This document shows positions 5,731-9,023 of a stretch of DNA of 9,023 nt, in pieces (position 1 is the first letter of the stretch; each line of letters starts with the position of its first letter). Source of the DNA: Pseudomonadota bacterium. Lineage in GTDB: Bacteria > Myxococcota_A > UBA796 > SXON01. The notes below the pieces were generated by a model. That model did not search any database, was not told where the DNA came from, and saw nothing but the letters and a program-made list of their open reading frames with translations. The DNA is taken from contig SXOM01000408.1 of the NCBI GenBank assembly GCA_005776735.1, positions 1-9,023 of the forward strand, given 5' to 3'. A program made the translations under genes and the position numbers.

Positions 5731-7692
5731 CTACCAGTCGTAGATGCCCACCGCGACCTCGTCGGCGGTGGTGATCGCGACCATGCCGTTGTCGGCGTCG
5801 GCCCACAGGGCGATGCCGGTGGCGGCGCCGTCGAACTCCAGGTCGATGTAGGCGAAGCCCGACGCGTCGTCGCCGAGCGCGAGGCGCGCCGTGCCGTCGG
5901 CGTTGACCCAGCCGATGAGGTAGTCGCCGGTGGGGAGCTGGATGGCGCTCGCCGACGCGGGCTCGTCCATCGCCTGCCCGACGAAGGCGGAGATGCCGCT
6001 CCCCTCGACGTACACCGCGTGCAGCGCCGGGAGGCTGATGACCTCGGGCGCGGTGCCGCGCGCCGCGTCGACGTCGCCGGTGACCCAGCCCGACCCCTGG
6101 TCGGTGTAGGTGAAGCTCGGGGCCGACGAGTCGGCGTCGAAGGTGACGTCGACCAGGTCGCTCGAGCTCGCGAGCACCACCGAGAGCTCGGCGCCGTCGA
6201 CGAACTCGCAGTCCGCGCCCGCCCCGGTGCCCTCGGTCTCGTTGGCGTGGACCGACGCGCTGGAGCTCGTCGCGATGTCGTCGATCCGCATGTAGGTGAA
6301 GACGCCGTTGGCGCCGCTGTCGCAGCCCACACCGAAGATGCGCCCTGCGGCGTCCATGTGCACGTCGGCCTGCTCGAACGCGTCGTCCGGGGCCGCAGAC
6401 TGCGCGGTGGCCTGGCCGCCGGTGCTCGTGTCCAGCGGGTAGGCCTCGACCGCCAACGCGCGGAAGTTGGTCCCCACCCGGCCGATCACGCCGATCAGCG
6501 TCTCGTCGACCACGCGGAAGGCGTGCGCGGTGCCCACGTCGAAGTTGGTGTCGGTCGCGCTCTTGGCCCACGCGAACTCGCCCACGACGCTCGCGTCGTT
6601 CTGGACGTAGCCGAGGTCCCACGTCATCGCGACGCCGCTGTCGAACCAGTTGGACGACGGGGTACGCACCTGCTCGACCGCCACCGACAGGTACACCTTG
6701 GTGCCCGCCTCGACGAGCACGGGCGTGTTCGGGTTGAGCCAGGTGAACCCGTCGACCCCGCGCAGGCGCAGGCTGTCGCGCCCGCCGTCGCAGTCGCGAT
6801 CGACCGTGTCGCCGTAGGACTCGTTGGCGTAGGGGTGCGCCGCTTCGTTGGCGTCGTCGCAGTCGCCGCCGGGCAGGCTCCCGGTGCCGGCCACACCTTC
6901 GGTCTCCTTGCCGAGGTCGACCGTGCGGACGTAGCCGTCGCCGTCCTGGTCGTAGTCGTCGCCCCCGTCGCAGGCCCCGTCGATGCCGTCGTACCAGCCC
7001 TCGGCGGCGGCCGGACTGATGGCGGCGTCGCCGTCGTCACAGTCGCCGCTGGGCAGGCCGCCCGCGACCTCGAACCACTCGTCGGGGACGAACCCGTCGC
7101 CGTCCTGGTCGTAGTCGTTCTCGCCGCCACAGTCGCTGTCCAGCCCGTCGTACCAGGACTCGACCGCGTCGGGCCGGATGGCGCTGTTCTCGTCGTCGCA
7201 GTCGCCGCCCGGGAGCATGCCCGAGGTGCCGACGTACATCGTGACCAGCCCCACGTACGCATCGGGGACGAACCCGTCGCCGTCCTGGTCGTAGTCGTCG
7301 CCCCCGTCGCACGCGCGGTCGATGCCGTCGTACCACTGGTCCTTCTGCTGGGGGGACACCATCGGGTCCTGGTCGTCGCAGTCGCCCCCCTCGAGCTGGC
7401 CCGAGCCCTGCACCTTGAGCGTGGTCAGGCCCACGAACTCGACCGGGACGTACCCGTCGCCGTCCTGGTCGTAGTCGTCTTCGCGGCCGCAGTCGCCGTC
7501 GATCCCGTCGTACCAGATCTCCGGCTCGTCGGGCGAGATGTCGGGATCGGCCTCGTCGCAGTCCAACGAGGCCCGGACGCCGTCGCCGTCGTCGTCGACC
7601 TGGCCTGCGCGTGACTCCCGCTCGGCGTCGTCGATCCAGGTGCAACCCGCGGCACCGGCCAGCAGGAGGAGCAGCGAAGGCGTACGCGTCAT
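5731..7692 (-). CDS. Repeat-rich MopE-like metal-binding lipoprotein
   Basis: This 653-residue protein starts with a lipoprotein signal peptide, MTRTPSLLLLLAGAAGC. Cys17 is the predicted lipidation site, and with Thr at +2 it would go to the outer membrane by the usual rule. Residues 33-303 hold five MopE-like metal-binding repeats. Each has a DCD start and a DC or AC end with the Cys exactly 23 apart (45/68, 105/128, 165/188, 218/241, 278/301). Four carry WYDG(I/L)D before the second Cys. Between them, four copies of DYDQDGDG (73-80, 133-140, 193-200, 246-253) resemble EF-hand or thrombospondin type-3 calcium loops. The fifth unit is degenerate (SYGDTVDRDC). Residues 305-653 are beta-rich with Gly/Asp turns and two further Cys (457, 495), perhaps a beta-propeller. 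The function and the bound metal are unknown. The ATG at 7690-7692 has GGAG five bases upstream; the gene starts 14 bases after tlyA. Confidence 0.85.
   Translation of the reverse strand: MTRTPSLLLLLAGAAGCTWIDDAERESRAGQVDDDGDGVRASLDCDEADPDISPDEPEIWYDGIDGDCGREDDYDQDGDGYVPVEFVGLTTLKVQGSGQLEGGDCDDQDPMVSPQQKDQWYDGIDRACDGGDDYDQDGDGFVPDAYVGLVTMYVGTSGMLPGGDCDDENSAIRPDAVESWYDGLDSDCGGENDYDQDGDGFVPDEWFEVAGGLPSGDCDDGDAAISPAAAEGWYDGIDGACDGGDDYDQDGDGYVRTVDLGKETEGVAGTGSLPGGDCDDANEAAHPYANESYGDTVDRDCDGGRDSLRLRGVDGFTWLNPNTPVLVEAGTKVYLSVAVEQVRTPSSNWFDSGVAMTWDLGYVQNDASVVGEFAWAKSATDTNFDVGTAHAFRVVDETLIGVIGRVGTNFRALAVEAYPLDTSTGGQATAQSAAPDDAFEQADVHMDAAGRIFGVGCDSGANGVFTYMRIDDIATSSSASVHANETEGTGAGADCEFVDGAELSVVLASSSDLVDVTFDADSSAPSFTYTDQGSGWVTGDVDAARGTAPEVISLPALHAVYVEGSGISAFVGQAMDEPASASAIQLPTGDYLIGWVNADGTARLALGDDASGFAYIDLEFDGAATGIALWADADNGMVAITTADEVAVGIYDW
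6935..7478 (-). repeat. Coding repeats: four identical 25-base copies in the lipoprotein gene
   Basis: The same 25 bases, encoding DYDQDGDG, occur at 6935-6959, 7094-7118, 7274-7298 and 7454-7478. The spacings are 159, 180 and 180 bases, i.e. 53, 60 and 60 codons. A second identical element, CCGTCGTACCA on the plus strand, which belongs to the WYDG codons, recurs with the same spacing at 6986, 7145, 7325 and 7505. Identity at the DNA level, including synonymous positions, suggests recent duplication or gene conversion. It also makes the region prone to unit loss or gain. Confidence 0.85.
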
Positions 7693-7697
7693 GGACA

Positions 7698-7701
7698 CTC
7701 C
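7698..7701 (-). promoter_or_regulatory. Ribosome binding site of the lipoprotein gene
   Basis: GGAG on the minus strand lies five bases before the ATG at 7690-7692 and inside the 14-base gap after tlyA. It selects this ATG over an upstream in-frame extension that would run into tlyA and bury the signal peptide 18 residues from the N terminus. Confidence 0.6.
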
Positions 7702-7706
7702 ACCCC

Positions 7707-8447
7707 TCAACGTAGCACGGGCTCCCGCCCGAGGTGCAGCAGCCATTCCCGGTTGCCCGCCTTGGCGCCCGGCACGGGGCTCTCCATCTCCCCCATCACG
7801 CGCATCCCCGTCGCCCCGGCCGCCTCGGCCACCTCGCGCAGGGCCCGCACCCGCGCGGCCTCGTCGCGCACCAGGCCGCCCTTCCCGATGTGTTCCCGCC
7901 CGACCTCGAACTGCGGCTTCACGAGCACCACCGCCTCGCCGCCCGGCGCGAGCACGGCCGCGACCGAAGGCAGGATGAGCCGCAACGAGATGAACGAGAG
8001 GTCGCCGACCACCAGCCGGACCGGCTCGGGCAGGGTGCCGAGGTGGCGGGCGTTGGTGCGCTCCATCACGACCACCCGCTCATCCTGGCGCAACGTCCAC
8101 GCGAGTTGACCGTACCCGACGTCGATCGCGTACACCCGCGCCGCACCCCGCTGGAGCAGGCAGTCGGTGAAGCCCCCGGTGGACGCGCCGAAGTCGGCGC
8201 ACACCCACCCGGACGGCACGACCCCGAACTGGTCGAGGGCGGCCTCGAGCTTCAGCCCGCCACGCGACACGTACCGCAAGGCCGCTTCGCGCAGGCGGAT
8301 GGGCAACGCCGCGTCGACCTTCTGGCCGGGCTTGTCGACCACCCGTTCGGCGACCAGCACGTTGCCCGAGCGGATCTCGGCCTGCGCACGCTCGCGGGAC
8401 GGGGCGAGCCCCCGGCGCACCAACTCCAGGTCGAGCCGCTCGGCCAC
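7707..8447 (-). CDS. tlyA: TlyA family rRNA cytidine-2'-O-methyltransferase
   Basis: TlyA enzymes use S-adenosylmethionine to 2'-O-methylate cytidine in 23S rRNA (C1920) and, in the longer type II forms, also in 16S rRNA (C1409). At 246 residues this one is closer to the shorter type I. An S4 RNA-binding domain occupies about residues 3-62 (RLDLELVRRGLAPSRERAQA). The FtsJ-like methyltransferase domain has the SAM-binding motif DFGASTGGFTDCLLQ (85-99). The catalytic tetrad can be placed as Lys66, Asp149 (VVGDLSF), Lys177 (LVKPQFE) and Glu234 (GNREWLL), with spacing close to that of the mycobacterial enzyme. Older annotations call this family hemolysin A, which is misleading. The GTG start (8445-8447) directly abuts the TAG of the upstream synthase gene, so translation is probably coupled. 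The lipoprotein gene follows after 14 bases. Confidence 0.94.
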   Translation of the reverse strand: MAERLDLELVRRGLAPSRERAQAEIRSGNVLVAERVVDKPGQKVDAALPIRLREAALRYVSRGGLKLEAALDQFGVVPSGWVCADFGASTGGFTDCLLQRGAARVYAIDVGYGQLAWTLRQDERVVVMERTNARHLGTLPEPVRLVVGDLSFISLRLILPSVAAVLAPGGEAVVLVKPQFEVGREHIGKGGLVRDEAARVRALREVAEAAGATGMRVMGEMESPVPGAKAGNREWLLHLGREPVLR

Positions 8448-9023
8448 CTAGAACGTGCGCTCGACCGTGAAGTGTGCGAGCCCTACCAGCGCACCCGGGT
8501 TCGGCAGCTCCCGCGCCGCCACCACGGCCTCGGCGGCGAGCCGGTGCGCCTCGGCGCGCGCCCGCTCCACGCCCATCAGGCGCACGAAACTCGGCGGCCC
8601 GGACACGTCGGCGTCCTGGTCGGCGTCGAGCACGTCGTCGGCGACCTGGAACGCCAGGCCCACCGCCGCGCCGTAGCGGGTGAGCGCCGCGAGCTGGTCT
8701 TCGTCGGCCCCACCGGCGAGGCCGCCCATGCGGACCGCCGCGCGGATGAGCGCGCCGGTCTTGAGGCGGTGCAGGTGCACGAGCGCCTCGACCCCGTCGA
8801 CCTTTCCGCGGATGTCGAGGTACTGTCCGCCGACCATGCCGCCGCCGCCCGCCGCGCGCGCGAGCTCGCGCACCAGGCCCGCGGAGTAGGCCACGTGCTC
8901 GAACGCCTCGGTCAACAACGCGTCGCCCGCGAGGATGGCGTTGGCCTGACCGTACACCACGTGGACCGTGGGCCGGCCCCGCCGCTCGTCGTCGTCGTCC
9001 ATCGCGGGCCGGTCGTCGTGCAC
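8448..9023 (-). CDS. ispA: Polyprenyl (farnesyl/geranylgeranyl) diphosphate synthase, C-terminal part (cut by the right edge)
   Basis: This is the last 191 codons of a trans-isoprenyl diphosphate synthase, which joins isopentenyl diphosphate to an allylic diphosphate to make a short prenyl chain. The visible part begins at the first Asp-rich motif, VHDDRPAMDDDDERRGRPT, which holds the DDxxxxD magnesium site. Next come GQANAILAGDALLTEAFE, GMVGGQYLDIRG and LKTGALIRAAVRMGG. The second Asp-rich motif is FQVADDVLDADQD, with DDVLD. These are the standard IspA-family landmarks in order. The N-terminal roughly 100 residues, including the chain-length determining positions before the first motif, lie beyond the right edge. 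Whether the product is C15 or C20 therefore cannot be judged. A GTG at 9021-9023 is the Val of the motif and not the true start. The neighbour tlyA fits the usual xseB-ispA-dxs-tlyA order, but dxs is not present between them. Confidence 0.92.
   Translation of the reverse strand: MHDDRPAMDDDDERRGRPTVHVVYGQANAILAGDALLTEAFEHVAYSAGLVRELARAAGGGGMVGGQYLDIRGKVDGVEALVHLHRLKTGALIRAAVRMGGLAGGADEDQLAALTRYGAAVGLAFQVADDVLDADQDADVSGPPSFVRLMGVERARAEAHRLAAEAVVAARELPNPGALVGLAHFTVERTF

Noticed and set aside
6935..7478. Regularly spaced identical 25-base repeats resembling a CRISPR array
   Set aside because: The spacing is 159-180 bases, the repeats are in frame and encode acidic calcium-type loops, and there are no cas genes.
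6019..7614. Open plus-strand frame of 531 codons opposite the lipoprotein repeats
   Set aside because: Its repeated Val/Ala-rich blocks are the reverse complement of the DYDQDGDG codons. The minus strand has the signal peptide, lipobox and ribosome binding site.

Overview
The window reads as chromosomal DNA of a very GC-rich Gram-negative bacterium, most likely a member of the Myxococcota or a related former deltaproteobacterial lineage. This is inferred from the strong G/C bias at third codon positions, a diderm-type lipoprotein built from MopE-like Asp/Cys repeats, and a large S41 peptidase with extra beta-sandwich domains. There is no sign of phage, insertion sequences, CRISPR, tRNA or rRNA.

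Layout. Eight protein genes fill almost the whole window, and no gene-free stretch exceeds 200 bases. Reading leftward from the right edge (minus strand): the 3' part of a short-chain polyprenyl diphosphate synthase (8448-9023, cut by the edge), a TlyA-type rRNA 2'-O-methyltransferase (7707-8447) whose GTG start abuts the upstream TAG, and a repeat-rich lipoprotein (5731-7692) that starts 14 bases further on. These three look like one transcription unit. Facing them on the plus strand is a secreted S41 C-terminal processing peptidase (3226-5730); its stop codon touches the lipoprotein's stop codon with no base between. Divergent from the peptidase are larB (2508-3182) and larC (1258-2511) on the minus strand, overlapping by GTGA. 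They encode two steps of nickel-pincer nucleotide (NPN) cofactor synthesis. Next on the same strand come a small PAS protein with a histidine-kinase H-box but no ATPase domain (411-1061), and the 5' part of rpsB (1-244).

How the genes work together. LarB converts nicotinic acid adenine dinucleotide to the dicarboxylated mononucleotide. LarE, not seen here, makes the dithiocarboxylate, and LarC inserts nickel. Neither larE nor a cofactor-using enzyme such as larA lies in the window. The synthase-tlyA pair resembles the common ispA-dxs-tlyA order with dxs missing. The lipoprotein and the S41 peptidase are both predicted to be envelope proteins, but nothing in the sequence proves a functional link.

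Most notable points: the PAS/H-box protein without a kinase catalytic domain; the lipoprotein's five Cys pairs, each exactly 23 residues apart, with near-identical 60-residue units; the roughly 330-residue extension of the S41 peptidase; and a larBC pair without larE or larA. I found no clear new multi-gene system.
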